Shown here in pieces: positions 49,101 to 54,659 of a stretch of DNA of 64,000 bases. The position numbers and the translations under genes are program-made. Source of the stretch: Pardosa pseudoannulata (lineage: Eukaryota > Arthropoda > Arachnida > Araneae > Lycosidae). Every line of letters begins with the position of its first letter. The first letter of the stretch is position 1. The stretch lies in NCBI GenBank assembly GCA_032207245.1, contig CM063503.1, forward strand, positions 104,162,887-104,226,886, written 5' to 3'. Below the pieces are notes generated by a model. That model had not been told where the DNA came from and did no database searches. It saw only the letters and a program-made list of their open reading frames with translations.

Positions 49101-49788
49101 CGTGAAGATATCCGTTTTGTAACTGCATACTCTGTAAATAAAATTAGTATTGTTGAGTCTTTATAGCACATTGTTTAAACAGTAATGAATATCAGAACTT
49201 TTTATAGTAACAACTTTAATCCATTTGTACGTACAAGTGAAGTGAACAGACCCTGAAGTTCAACAAATGTGAAAAATTATAGCAACTGCTGAATGAGATT
49301 TCAGCAAACGTTAACATCCCTATTCAGAAAGTTTGAAACTTCACCACTGACGTCTGTTATCGGGAAATAGGAAGAAACTACTTTGTAAGTAAATGTAAAT
49401 GAGATGACCGAAGCAAACCAATGGTCAGAATTTTAACTTTAAGTACTCTGCTCAGAGATTTTGCACGATCTTTTGAAATCTATCGTTGATAACTAAATCA
49501 GAAAAATGGTAAGAATTTCAAGAGACAAAGTCAATGAGAAATAAATTTAATTTACATTATAAAGATATTTATCACAAAGCCTCTGTACAATACGATGGAA
49601 GTTAGCCTACTCCAGACATTGCTTCCTGGAGAAATTTTCAAAAATCTTTACTCATCAATACTCCTGTTAAACTCTCATTAAAGAGTAATAAGATTTTTTT
49701 TACCTGCTTCCGTCTTGTCAAACAATTCTGTAGAACATAGGACCTGCACATGGACCAGCCATGCTGTTATGAGGAAGGCCAGCTTCAT
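13128..49788 (-). CDS. Large secreted protein with two EAR-repeat blocks flanking a long repeat rod (28 coding exons)
   Basis: Multi-exon gene read from the minus strand. Coding exons, 5' to 3': 49788-49704, 46024-45899, 45823-45669, 44426-44318, 43203-43101, 43028-42937, 40623-40345, 37991-37707, 36811-36555, 34809-34653, 34584-33961, 33881-33678, 33608-33555, 33487-33362, 27723-27575, 25970-25535, 23622-22823, 22722-22599, 22528-22385, 20932-20674, 20601-20219, 18728-18529, 16870-16762, 16681-16461, 15012-14741, 14670-14483, 13460-13377, 13138-13128. All junctions are GT-AG and keep phase: 6,036 nt, 2,011 residues. Layout: signal peptide 1-18; furin-type RQRR 55-58; EAR repeats ~65-411; coiled coil ~505-545; ~50-residue ING-type repeats ~550-1625; second amphipathic helix ~1625-1650; EAR repeats ~1651-2008. 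EAR (EPTP) repeats are known from LGI, TSPEAR and ADGRV1, where about seven form a beta-propeller. Likely extracellular, with many N-x-S/T sites. Function not established; arthropod eggshell/matrix proteins are one candidate class to compare. The start and the repeat region are firm; the last two exons are less certain. Confidence 0.85.
13377..13460 (-). CDS. Big gene, exon 27 (residues 1981-2008), C-terminal EAR repeat 7
   Basis: Acceptor TTACTTTCAG, donor A|GTAAGC. Only the phase given by exon 26 yields VRPFIRSDP and LNHYIALAGNSC, a good EAR core that completes the seventh unit. A longer methionine-started frame in another phase is a shadow. Confidence 0.7.
13461..14482. other. Intron between exons 26 and 27
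   Basis: About 1 kb with no recognised repeat. AT-rich, without microsatellites. Confidence 0.5.
14483..14670 (-). CDS. Big gene, exon 26 (residues 1918-1980), C-terminal EAR repeat 6
   Basis: Acceptor ATATTGCAG, donor G|GTATGT. Encodes FEKYQEIKDYGDLEWISLNT, a variant of the EAR signature G-A-x-D-W-E, followed by GELLFFSVDTQQG and LIKIYQHKG. Confidence 0.88.
14741..15012 (-). CDS. Big gene, exon 25 (residues 1828-1917), C-terminal EAR repeats 4 and 5
   Basis: Acceptor CTATTTCAG, donor AG|GTAAAC. Starts AAIVQASGKTFLAIVADSRL, the best EAR core of the C-terminal block, then VVDIYLWDSTKSQF and EDVFLIIAEK. There is no in-frame methionine near the start, so simple ORF searches miss it. Confidence 0.88.
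15013..16460. other. Intron between exons 24 and 25
   Basis: About 1.4 kb. Holds a 78-codon minus-strand open frame (15944-15708) sharing STKSQ and VQS spacing with exon 25; otherwise nothing recognised. Confidence 0.5.
16461..16681 (-). CDS. Big gene, exon 24 (residues 1754-1827), C-terminal EAR repeats 2-4
   Basis: Acceptor GAATTAG, donor AAG|GTAATT. Encodes GTIDIYLWKEKEFEVLQSLE, typical of the strand joining two EAR blades, then SRICVLVLDIVSS as the core of blade 3. Confidence 0.88.
16762..16870 (-). CDS. Big gene, exon 23 (residues 1718-1753), C-terminal EAR repeat 2
   Basis: Acceptor TTATTTCAG, donor A|GTAAGT. Encodes WYQLPVRSLTMKNSTLLFLS (EAR core), then KCCSCSG, a local cysteine cluster in place of the usual inter-strand loop. 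Confidence 0.85.
17290..18085. repeat. Long inverted repeat in an intron
   Basis: A core of about 28 bases (TGCGCTGTAGGATGCCGTTT inside it) occurs at 18048-18075 and inverted at 17308-17336. Weaker inverted similarity extends inward about 45 bases (CCATATACA, TTGCATT shared). Roughly 710 bp separate the cores. Could be a MITE with degraded ends or an inverted duplication; no target duplication was found. Confidence 0.65.
18529..18728 (-). CDS. Big gene, exon 22 (residues 1651-1717), C-terminal EAR repeat 1
   Basis: Acceptor TTTCTAG, donor CAT|GTAAGT. Encodes a WLYVSGQDCGELLLMSDS core and VRIFGYDENEGSF, the strand before the next blade. EAR identity is weaker here than in exon 7. Confidence 0.85.
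18729..20218. other. Intron between exons 21 and 22
   Basis: About 1.5 kb, AT-rich, no repeat or conserved coding segment seen. Confidence 0.5.
20219..20601 (-). CDS. Big gene, exon 21 (residues 1523-1650), last repeats and second coil
   Basis: Acceptor TTTTTTCAG, donor A|GTAAGT. Encodes VEGKLDGLHI, VDGLINNVNL, VTGVKYF and LIGGIDIVKL, then an acidic/leucine helix (YLERHLEEMEGMISRMQTAF) with heptad spacing. This helix mirrors exon 10 on the other side of the rod. Confidence 0.92.
20674..20932 (-). CDS. Big gene, exon 20 (residues 1437-1522), repeats
   Basis: Acceptor AATTTTAG, donor CA|GTGAGT. Encodes VNVEGYVNGIKPQTC and DVYGHKIFNKMDL, about two repeats. Confidence 0.88.
20933..22384. other. 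Intron between exons 19 and 20
   Basis: About 1.45 kb. A plus-strand frame at 21695-21973 and the read-through of exon 19 have no family signature. Nothing else seen. Confidence 0.5.
22385..22528 (-). CDS. Big gene, exon 19 (residues 1389-1436)
   Basis: Acceptor TTTTTTAG, donor A|GTAAGT. Encodes NEINGFNLPDMSG then a KTF-equivalent strand (TATYHIDEVYF). Reading past the donor gives a longer shadow frame with a spurious hydrophobic segment. Confidence 0.85.
22599..22722 (-). CDS. Big gene, exon 18 (residues 1348-1388)
   Basis: Acceptor ATTTTGCAG, donor G|GTATTG, phase 0 in. Encodes PVSLQGKFGKVRLDDLNKNY and AMEFDNLYFTG, one repeat with ING degraded to GKFGKV. Confidence 0.85.
22823..23622 (-). 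CDS. Big gene, exon 17 (residues 1081-1347), about five repeats
   Basis: The longest exon (800 nt). Acceptor TTTTACAG, donor GGT|GTAAGT. Units include IIGIKTFQND, ATTVNGLNLKNLE, LTGRIQGIDLSEE, VTGEKTFTEG and VDGLVDGIDVEEL, which best define the repeat. Several N-x-T sites (NNT, NIT, NVT, NLT) fit a secreted glycoprotein. Confidence 0.93.
23623..25534. other. Intron between exons 16 and 17
   Basis: About 1.9 kb with no recognised repeats apart from short A and G runs (for example near 25348). Confidence 0.5.
25535..25970 (-). CDS. Big gene, exon 16 (residues 936-1080), about three repeats
   Basis: Acceptor ATTTTGCAG, donor G|GTAAGT. Contains DLNGINVETD, AEINGLINGKNF, KSINGIPIKN and VTGKVNHVDF. 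A methionine upstream of the acceptor opens a longer frame, but that part is intronic. Confidence 0.9.
25971..27574. other. Intron between exons 15 and 16
   Basis: About 1.6 kb. No open frame with repeat or EAR character, no mobile-element ends seen. Confidence 0.5.
27575..27723 (-). CDS. Big gene, exon 15 (residues 886-935)
   Basis: Acceptor TTTTATTAG, donor TAT|GTAAGT, phase 1 in and 0 out. Encodes WVFKNVRFKNRLTVEGTTCG and KLEDVYRRALKL, a full divergent repeat. Confidence 0.85.
27724..33361. other. Longest coding-region intron after the retroposon-bearing ones (exons 14-15)
   Basis: About 5.6 kb. Contains a hairpin at 28865-28892 (11-base arms AGTTGGCAAAT), a smaller one near 30928-30948 (TTGCAGTAC arms), and a 21-base A run at 30681-30701. 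I found no in-phase exon with repeat character; because exons 14 and 15 join in phase, none is required. Confidence 0.5.
33362..33487 (-). CDS. Big gene, exon 14 (residues 844-885), repeat segment
   Basis: Acceptor ATTTTGTAG, donor G|GTGAGT. Encodes LKTFHTIHLGSDSFVGGTVD and DLSEF, one repeat with ING replaced by GTVDSVD. Followed by the longest coding intron after the first two (5.6 kb). Confidence 0.85.
33555..33608 (-). CDS. Big gene, exon 13 (residues 826-843), 54-nt micro-exon
   Basis: Acceptor TTTCTTTTAG, donor G|GTGAGT. Supplies QLDIMLKTGDQRVTG, the segment that precedes the K-T-F strand in each repeat; exon 14 supplies LKTF. The repeat is therefore split exactly before its conserved KTF. 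Confidence 0.85.
33678..33881 (-). CDS. Big gene, exon 12 (residues 758-825), ING-type repeat
   Basis: Acceptor CTTTTTAG, donor G|GTAACT. Encodes AITFSDVVLKNLKISGKING and a second half-repeat ending PLVQAP. Confidence 0.88.
33961..34584 (-). CDS. Big gene, exon 11 (residues 550-757), ING-type repeats
   Basis: Acceptor ATTTCTAG, donor G|GTGAGT. Encodes about four repeats of ~50 residues: GLIDGID then ITGYKTF-like strands, e.g. FIEGYKTFASLNATNVSVRG, LITGYKTFKN, STINGVDIGDLWNNALW. An internal GTAAAT could be mistaken for the donor, but only the GTGAGT site keeps phase with exon 12. Confidence 0.92.
34653..34809 (-). CDS. Big gene, exon 10 (residues 498-549), coiled coil
   Basis: Acceptor AATTTTAG, donor A|GTAAGT. 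Encodes LLIKLADLEERLEVIRQKL, a heptad pattern of leucine, isoleucine and valine with charged flanks, so a coiled coil at the N-terminal edge of the repeat rod; an oligomerisation role is inferred. Confidence 0.85.
34990..35145 (-). mobile_element. tRNA-derived SINE in intron (exons 9-10)
   Basis: AGTTTGGTTTGCTGCTGTC tail, GCTAATGAGACCAGGACC body, B-box reverse of GGGTTCAAATTCC, head ending CGGCCATCGTTCGG. About 80 percent like the best copies. Confidence 0.75.
35146..36554. other. Rest of the intron between exons 9 and 10
   Basis: No gene evidence. Includes an 18-base perfect palindrome TTCCTTCTATAGAAGGAA at 36411-36428. Confidence 0.5.
36555..36811 (-). CDS. Big gene, exon 9 (residues 412-497), linker
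   Basis: Acceptor AATTTCTAG, donor AAG|GTAAGT, phase 1 in and 0 out. Links the first EAR block to the coil. It has one cysteine (SIDWCVN) and near its end a segment resembling the later repeats (VTINGDVVFEKGF). Confidence 0.85.
37160..37305 (-). mobile_element. Degraded SINE in intron (exons 8-9)
   Basis: CTACGGCGTACTTTT, CTCAAGGTCTAATGAGACCGG and CCTATTCCGAACGACTA follow the family order; the tRNA head is mutated (GTTGGATTCAAAC). Confidence 0.6.
37707..37991 (-). CDS. Big gene, exon 8 (residues 317-411), EAR repeats 6 and 7
   Basis: Acceptor TTTCTTAG, donor A|GTGAGT. Contains SIVYKFVLDKFVPFQ and the core GMFILAIADED, then a weaker seventh unit ending NSLILS. This completes about seven repeats, the number expected for one EAR propeller. 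Confidence 0.9.
37992..40344. other. Intron between exons 7 and 8
   Basis: About 2.35 kb. Two open frames (38871-39113 minus, 39258-39521 plus) show no motif and are likely chance. Confidence 0.5.
40345..40623 (-). CDS. Big gene, exon 7 (residues 224-316), EAR repeats 4 and 5
   Basis: Acceptor CTTGACAG, donor G|GTAAGT. Holds AYIAIANFKR and, after IRTYGAMDWEFFSIG, the core FFLALANKGDG. The G-A-x-D-W-E-x-F signature is diagnostic of EAR repeats and is the strongest family evidence in the N-terminal block. Confidence 0.93.
41377..41491 (-). mobile_element. Degraded SINE in intron (exons 6-7)
   Basis: TTTGGGAGTGCTACAGTCTAC tail, AATTCCGAACAACTACTAAC, GATTTAAACC in the B-box place, then CAGGCATCGTTCGG. 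The central body is deleted. Confidence 0.6.
42937..43028 (-). CDS. Big gene, exon 6 (residues 193-223), EAR repeat 3
   Basis: Acceptor TTTCAG, donor G|GTAATA. Encodes GVYHLAIANTNGN, a textbook EAR core, then a strand ending EVSFYEW. A longer open frame here in another phase is a shadow; only the phase set by the neighbouring exons gives the EAR motif. Confidence 0.85.
43101..43203 (-). CDS. Big gene, exon 5 (residues 159-192), EAR repeats 2/3
   Basis: Acceptor CTCTTCAG, donor AT|GTAAGA. Encodes the linker strand of EAR 2 and the start of EAR 3 (NYATNIAVWN), which is completed by the next exon only if two bases are carried over. Confidence 0.8.
43549..43690 (-). mobile_element. Degraded SINE in intron (exons 4-5)
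   Basis: GATCTACGGTCAACTATTTTAC, ACACGAGGGCTAGCGAGAC, ACTGCTTAAA match the 3' half of the family; the head is not recognisable. Confidence 0.5.
44318..44426 (-). CDS. Big gene, exon 4 (residues 123-158), EAR repeat 2
   Basis: Acceptor TTTGCAG, donor A|GTAAGT. Contains GVAAFYFNDHIYVLVADRS, a clear EAR core (aromatic-x-[DN]-x2-hydrophobic strand ending in A-D/N). Phase 0 in, phase 1 out. Confidence 0.85.
44427..45668. other. Intron between exons 3 and 4
   Basis: About 1.2 kb, AT-rich, nothing recognised. Confidence 0.5.
45669..45823 (-). CDS. Big gene, exon 3 (residues 71-122), first EAR repeat
   Basis: Acceptor TTCATTTAG, donor CAG|GTAAGT, ends in phase 0. Encodes a strand-rich segment (TLFLDVSNETYAVCIT) matching the EAR core: hydrophobic residues before a polar turn, then an alternating strand. 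Confidence 0.8.
45899..46024 (-). CDS. Big gene, exon 2 (residues 29-70), furin-type site
   Basis: Acceptor CTTTCCAG and donor G|GTATGC; joins in phase to the exons on both sides. Encodes an amphipathic stretch and then RQRR (residues 55-58), a good match to a proprotein-convertase site. Cleavage there would release a mature protein starting just before the first EAR repeat. Confidence 0.8.
46640..46916 (+). pseudogene. Tc1/mariner-like transposase relic, left part
   Basis: Plus strand, with frameshifts: VFMGDN (compare VFMQDN), then NPIEHLWE with the catalytic glutamate motif, then LIRERDRYYKRRVPKATLRM and LNKQLHSG. It is interrupted at LHSG by a retroposon and resumes at 48943. Stops and shifts show it is dead. 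Confidence 0.8.
47264..47288. repeat. (A)25 run inside the retrotransposon 3' region
   Basis: Poly(A) on the plus strand, hence poly(T) in the element's direction; it is therefore not the element's tail, but an expanded run. Confidence 0.95.
47500..48132 (-). pseudogene. RNase H domain of the retrotransposon, frameshifted
   Basis: HDLAFTDSSRTDEYVGC near 47960 has the first catalytic aspartate; farther on, another frame gives FTVLFCWVPAHAGILGNDLA with the last conserved H-x-G-x2-G-N-x2-A-D block. Broken by at least two frameshifts. Confidence 0.75.
48178..48831 (-). pseudogene. Reverse transcriptase (palm end and thumb) of the retrotransposon
   Basis: Longest open segment of the element: begins at the DD box (DDLQISCANSDMAFIIF), has KSCCVHF and CFLGIYLDNHLTF and a thumb with RRQCERALNLLK. 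The fingers and most of the palm are missing. Confidence 0.85.
48943..49075 (+). pseudogene. Tc1/mariner-like transposase relic, right part
   Basis: After the duplicated ACAATTGCATAGTGGG, the plus strand reads LHSGKQYFTTERQ then TAA, the natural continuation of the relic ending at 46916. The sequence to ~49075 would be its 3' flank or inverted repeat. Confidence 0.75.
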
Positions 49789-49796
49789 CTTGGATC
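49704..49796 (-). CDS. Big gene, exon with start codon and signal peptide (residues 1-28)
   Basis: Acceptor TTTTTTTATAG, a short untranslated stretch GATCCAAG, then ATG at 49788-49786. The translation begins MKLAFLITAWLVHVQVLC, a short basic n-region plus hydrophobic core, so a cleaved signal peptide is likely. The exon ends G|GTAAAA with one base carried over. An acceptor just before the ATG implies an upstream untranslated exon. Confidence 0.85.
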
Positions 49797-50961
49797 CTAT
49801 AAAAAAAGTTTACTGCTTATCGCTTATATAGACATTAGAAACTTTCGATGATAAATAAACCAGCAATGCTCAGTTCGAAATTTAAGTTATCATTCTTGTC
49901 ATACACAATTACTCTTAAAGTATGCCCGATGGAGTTTACTTTCGTACAAGGGCACCACGCGATATTTTCAAAATTAAACATTTAATTTATATAAAGTAAA
50001 TATGAAAGAAAACCGATTACAAAAACTGTTAGATTATCTGTAATGATTTCTGATCCCGAATAAACGGGATTTCGCTTTTATTACGAAATCCATTTTTGAT
50101 GAACACCAATGACTCGCCTGTTTTAAATATTTCTGAAATATGAGATCATGCAGTAACACTGATCAGTCTGGATCTACGGCTGATGATGCGTGATCGTTCA
50201 TAAAAACAAAATTCGGCAAAGCGGAGTTTGCCCGACTGCTATAAAAGTCTTCAGGATATTTTACTGACCATATACTCTAGGGCAAAATATGTTGTGGCGT
50301 TATTTTACTACACAACTGCTGTAATGTAGTCTAGTGATCATTTGTACAAGAAATTTTAAACTATGCCCAGTTGCTTAACTTCTTAAAACAAACTTTTATG
50401 TCTCATCAGTAAACTCGCTTAATTTTAAACAAATCATTCCAAGGGAAATTAATGAAAAATTAGTATTTTTGTATAAAATCTTTTTACTAAAATACAGACC
50501 AAAAATATATAAGTTAGAAAGAACATGTAAAAAGGTGTCTAAGAAAATTTGAAAGTTGCCATGTAAACATGCAGAAATCTTTGCGGCATTCAATACAATT
50601 TAAGTCTCTGGTTTTGGGTACTGCACACATTTTTATGCAGTTTTAAGTTTTCCCTAGAAGAGTGGAAAGGTACGAATTTCGAGGGCTCAGTTTCTCCTCT
50701 TGTTATTAAAAGATACTAGATATCAATAACATTGAGCCTCAATTCTTTGAAATGTCAATTTCGTCTGAAATAAGTTAATTTGAAACAAATTAAATTTATC
50801 CATTTATAGCAAATCTCGTTGATTCAAGCATCACGGAATGACACAAACATATACAGAGAAAAAATGCAGAATAGTACAATCAACTTTGTTACTAGGACCA
50901 GAATTATTAACCAAGACACTTATATACTGTAGGATAGGAAATATTAACGGGAATGACTGTC

Positions 50962-50993
<32 letters not shown>

Positions 50994-51115
50994 GACAAGA
51001 AAATAACAATTTCGGATTTATTACAGTCACTAAGAAAACTGATTTAAAATTTGCATGCTGCTTCCTGGGGGGGGGGGAATTTAATTTTTAAATATAAACT
51101 AAGACAGTTATTAGC

Positions 51116-51175
<60 letters not shown>

Positions 51176-52177
51176 CTAGCAATATTAAGAACAGAGATTA
51201 GGAACTTGTAGGACTGAACGGACTCTGGATAAATATTCGGCATCTGGAAAAATATTTACAAGCAGATGAGGTTTTTTACCTGGTAGCAGATCCTAATGAT
51301 CGAAAACGTACTGAGTAAAATGCTTTTAGCAATTTGACTAATAAATATTCTCTTCAATGTATAGAAGCTCAAGCTGATTAACATATATAACTTTACAAAG
51401 ACTAGTGTTTGGAGTTAAAATTGATAGCTATAAAAAATATTTCTTTAATGAAAAGTTTACCCCATTATGAGTATCCCCCCCTCCATGGAGGTCGTTTTTC
51501 TATCAAAAAGAAGTTAATAGGGGCATCTAAAAATCAAAACTATAGCAATTCCCAATAATACTGCTTACTTTTATTCAACTCAAGACTATTATTAAATTGA
51601 ATTTACTAATTTAACGCAAAACTCCCAAAAGAAGAAATAACTCCCAGTAATTACATTTTGAAATTACTAGGATGGTATTCTACAGAGAGTAACTAAAAGG
51701 AGTTTTACTTAATGACTCATAATTCAACTTCGATATATGTACACGATCTGTTAGTTTGTAATATAGTCATATTGCTTCGACTTATACTTCTGCACAATAA
51801 GACAGTTACTTAATATAGTGTACATTGTAGGATTATGTTTTCGGACATTGATCCAAGTTAATAGAAGTTTATGAACTTTGACAAGTGTAGCGTTTAATTA
51901 CTTTTGCTTTTATTTAAAACATTCTAAACAAATATCTCTAGAAATTATCTATATATTAGAAGCCATCTAAACAGCGAAAGCTTAGAAGGGTGTATGGAAG
52001 AAACAAACTTGTGAACCTAATTTTAAAAAATAAAGAGAGTTAGCGACGATTGATCTAACTTAAGTACATGGATAATATATAACACTCACAGAGAAATAAC
52101 AAAACTGCCCCAAAAAAATCATTTAAAACAATAACTAATAATAAATACAGCAACTTGGCTGCTTAAACATAACTCAC
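49797..52177. other. First intron (5' UTR intron) of the big gene
   Basis: About 2.4 kb. Holds a 27-base T run (50967-50993), a G run (51067-51077) and (TA)n at 51116-51173. No coding segment seen. Confidence 0.5.
51116..51173. repeat. (TA)n microsatellite
   Basis: Uninterrupted TA run of 58 bases. Confidence 0.97.
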
Positions 52178-52192
52178 CTGCAACAAGCAAAG
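52178..52192 (-). other. Candidate untranslated first exon of the big gene
   Basis: Minus strand reads TTGCTTGTTGCAG|GTGAGTTATG, a near-perfect donor, about 25-40 bases downstream of a TATAAA. It would pair with the acceptor at 49797-49798, just before the start codon. The transcription start is inferred from TATA spacing; the exon would be unusually short. Confidence 0.4.
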
Positions 52193-52213
52193 AACATTTG
52201 CTAAACTCCAGAA

Positions 52214-52219
52214 TTTATA
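52214..52219 (-). promoter_or_regulatory. TATA box candidate for the big gene
   Basis: CTATAAATTC on the minus strand, about 30 bases before the presumed start and 40 before a strong GTGAGT donor. Position and order (TATA, short leader, donor, acceptor just before the ATG) support it; the motif alone is weak in AT-rich DNA. Confidence 0.45.
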
Positions 52220-52655
52220 GTAGTAATTGACGTAATAACTTAAACAGGTGTTGCCATTAGAAAGACTGGATTTATTTTCTGACCAGTGACTTAACATTCA
52301 TGGAGTTATGACATATATAATAAAGAAATATCCGCCTCCTGGCATGTCAAGAGTATATTCTGTGTTAAATGACGATAGGATCCCAATACAATTTGGAAAC
52401 GGACAAAATTATTTTTGATTTTTATCAAAAATTTGTAAATGCAGACGGAGAAGGAAAATCTTTGTAGACAGCTAAGTTAAAAAAAAAAAAAAAAAAATGG
52501 AAGTGTATACATTATGTACACATGCTTTAGTTTTTAGTTGAAATTTTTGTTTGAAATCGTAAAGCAACTAAACATTTGAAACTCCTCAATAGTAAAATTT
52601 AGGATATATCTAGGCCCTTACTCTGGGAGTTGCGGTTCGTACCGCAAGTGCGGTA

Positions 52656-52674
52656 TGACGTCACGTTGACGTCA
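52656..52674. promoter_or_regulatory. Two CRE-like TGACGTCA sites
   Basis: Two perfect TGACGTCA octamers 11 bases apart (52656-52663 and 52667-52674), at and just inside the edge of the transposon's left repeat. TGACGTCA is the CREB/ATF consensus; function is inferred only. The right end keeps only half (ACGTCA). Confidence 0.6.
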
Positions 52675-52808
52675 GCTCGCGGAAATTTTGAGAGCAAACG
52701 ATACTTCGGTACTCTGGGGTTACATGCGGAAAGTTACCGATAGCTGCAGGTTGCGGAAACTTTCCGGCAGCAAATTTGGTAGAGAGAACTTCCCGATAGT
52801 AAGAAAAC

Positions 52809-52925
52809 ATGGCGGCTTATTTGAGTTACGAATATATAGCTCAGTTAGGAAAAGTATGCCTGTTTTGCCAAAATGTAGAAAATTCCATGCCATCTCCACG
52901 GATACCACTGATATTAAAAGTATGA
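52809..52925 (+). CDS. 38-codon open frame inside the transposon, possible first exon
   Basis: ATG in AAAACATGGCG context, reading MAAYLSYEYIAQLGKVCLFC and QNVENSMPSPRIPLILKV. C-x2-C could be the start of a zinc-binding motif but nothing completes it. AAA|GTATGA near the end could be a donor, so this may be the first exon of a deleted transposase. Short; weak support. Confidence 0.3.
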   Translation: MAAYLSYEYIAQLGKVCLFCQNVENSMPSPRIPLILKV

Positions 52926-53616
52926 ACTAAAAAGTTGTTTTTAAATATATTAATGCTGAATTTAGAGCAGTATAAAAGTATGATGTAAATATTGTGTATC
53001 TTTAGTTTTGATCTTATATTTTATGTTTTTCATACTAGTAGAAATCTTGTTAACAATGCTAAGTAATAAAAAAATCGAAGCCTTTATAACTTTCGGCTTT
53101 TATTTTACATATGTTAAGCACAAAATTTACAATCTTCATGGATACCTGTGATGTTAGTCTGAACCCAAAATTTGTGTTTACATATAATAAAACTGTTTTT
53201 AAAATACTATCAAAGTATGATTTAAATATTATTTATCTTTAATTTTCATCATATTTATATCTTTTATTTTCATCATAACCATAATTTTCATATTGTGATT
53301 TTCAAATTTTAATTTCTTGCATTTTATATATTTTAATAACTGTGTTCAAAACAAAACATTGATGTTTAGATTTTAGGTATTGATATATAGTAGTAATATG
53401 ATAAATTTTGATGGAATAACTATCATTTTACAGTTTTTTCAGTACAAATATAACTTTTTATCAAGTTTTTTATCAATGATCTCAATGCAGTAATATTTAC
53501 ATCATAATATTCATCAGATACATCATTTTTATGCATTCCATCATAATTCTAATGTATAAAATATATCTGTAAGAGAATGTAACTTGCAGAAACCCAGAAA
53601 ATTCAACTGCAGGTCA

Positions 53617-53690
53617 ATTAAGCTGCAGGTCCCGGTCTCATTAGCACTCGTGTTGCAAAAAGTAGACCGTAGCACTCCAAACCAAACCTA
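53617..53690 (+). mobile_element. SINE tail fragment inside the transposon
   Basis: GGTCCCGGTCTCATTAG, CGTGTTGCAAAAAGTAGACCGT and CACTCCAAACCAAACC match the 3' third of the SINE family in plus orientation. Confidence 0.75.
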
Positions 53691-54659
53691 TGGAAAGCGC
53701 CTCTAGATGCTTAATAAAATTCCATACTGTATATAATAATGATCCATAAAACTAATCATGGGTAAAAGTTTCCGTGAGACAATCTCTTCGATTTAAACTC
53801 TTGAGATTTGGATGCCACTTTTATCAATACCGTACGCATGCAAAGAAAAATGCGAATTATTTATTTGTTTATATTTACAAACATTGCTGTTGCCGAAACT
53901 GAAAATCAGAATTATAATTCTAAATTTCTGATTGGTTTAAATGGTGTAAAGAATAAGATCCCATTAAACTCCGCCTCTAAAATAAGCCCAGCCCAAAGGC
54001 GGGATTTATTTCTCAAACTCGATAGTAAGCTAGTTCCCGCACCTTCGTTTCCGTGCTCCCAGAGTACGGTTTGAGCTTAGTTGCGGCAACTAGGTATCGT
54101 TAGGCCAAGTTTCCGCGACTACGTCATACCGCACTTGCGGTACGAACCGCAACTCCCAGAGTAAGGGCCCTAGTTGAAGTAAGAAAAACACATACACAAA
54201 GTATCATTTCTTTCATCCTTTATTTAAAGAAACGACGCTTTCAAGAAGATAAAAAAACATCGTTCCCAAAGTAATTACCTGTATTTCAAAACACCACACT
54301 GATTTTGCCACTTTACAACTTTTATTGATTCACTAACAAAGTCTCAATACAATTTCTGAAAAACGCATTCTTGTGAAGAGCTGCAATTGCTATCTTTCAA
54401 TAACTCAGATTTGACGTTAGTTTATCGCTTGTGTAACGAAGAGTAGATTGTAATGTTTCCAATCAACCAAGATTCTCAGGAATAAAAAAAAAATATCGCG
54501 AAAATATAAATCTTTCAATCATTCAAAGTATAATAAATATAATTCTCCGTTAACTTGCCACATGTAGATCATTAGGTCATGGAGTTTAATTCTTCCCTTG
54601 GAGATAGAATAGTTTAAAATCAAGAAAATTATACAAACTATAAAATTATAGACATTTAT

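Larger units (their letters stand above)
52613..54169. mobile_element. DNA transposon with 49-bp perfect terminal inverted repeats
   Basis: 52613-52661 is the exact reverse complement of 54121-54169 (begins GGCCCTTACTCTGGGAGTTG). CTA lies outside each end (52610-52612, 54170-54172), a possible 3-bp duplication. Ends are GC-rich against an AT-rich core and carry a hairpin ACCGCAAGTGCGGT. The left end has two TGACGTCA sites (52656-52663, 52667-52674) and an ATG in strong context at 52809. No transposase is recognised, so it is non-autonomous. A SINE fragment is nested at 53617-53690. The superfamily is unclear; a 3-bp duplication would fit PIF/Harbinger or CACTA. It lies about 390 bp upstream of the big gene's TATA box. 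Confidence 0.85.
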
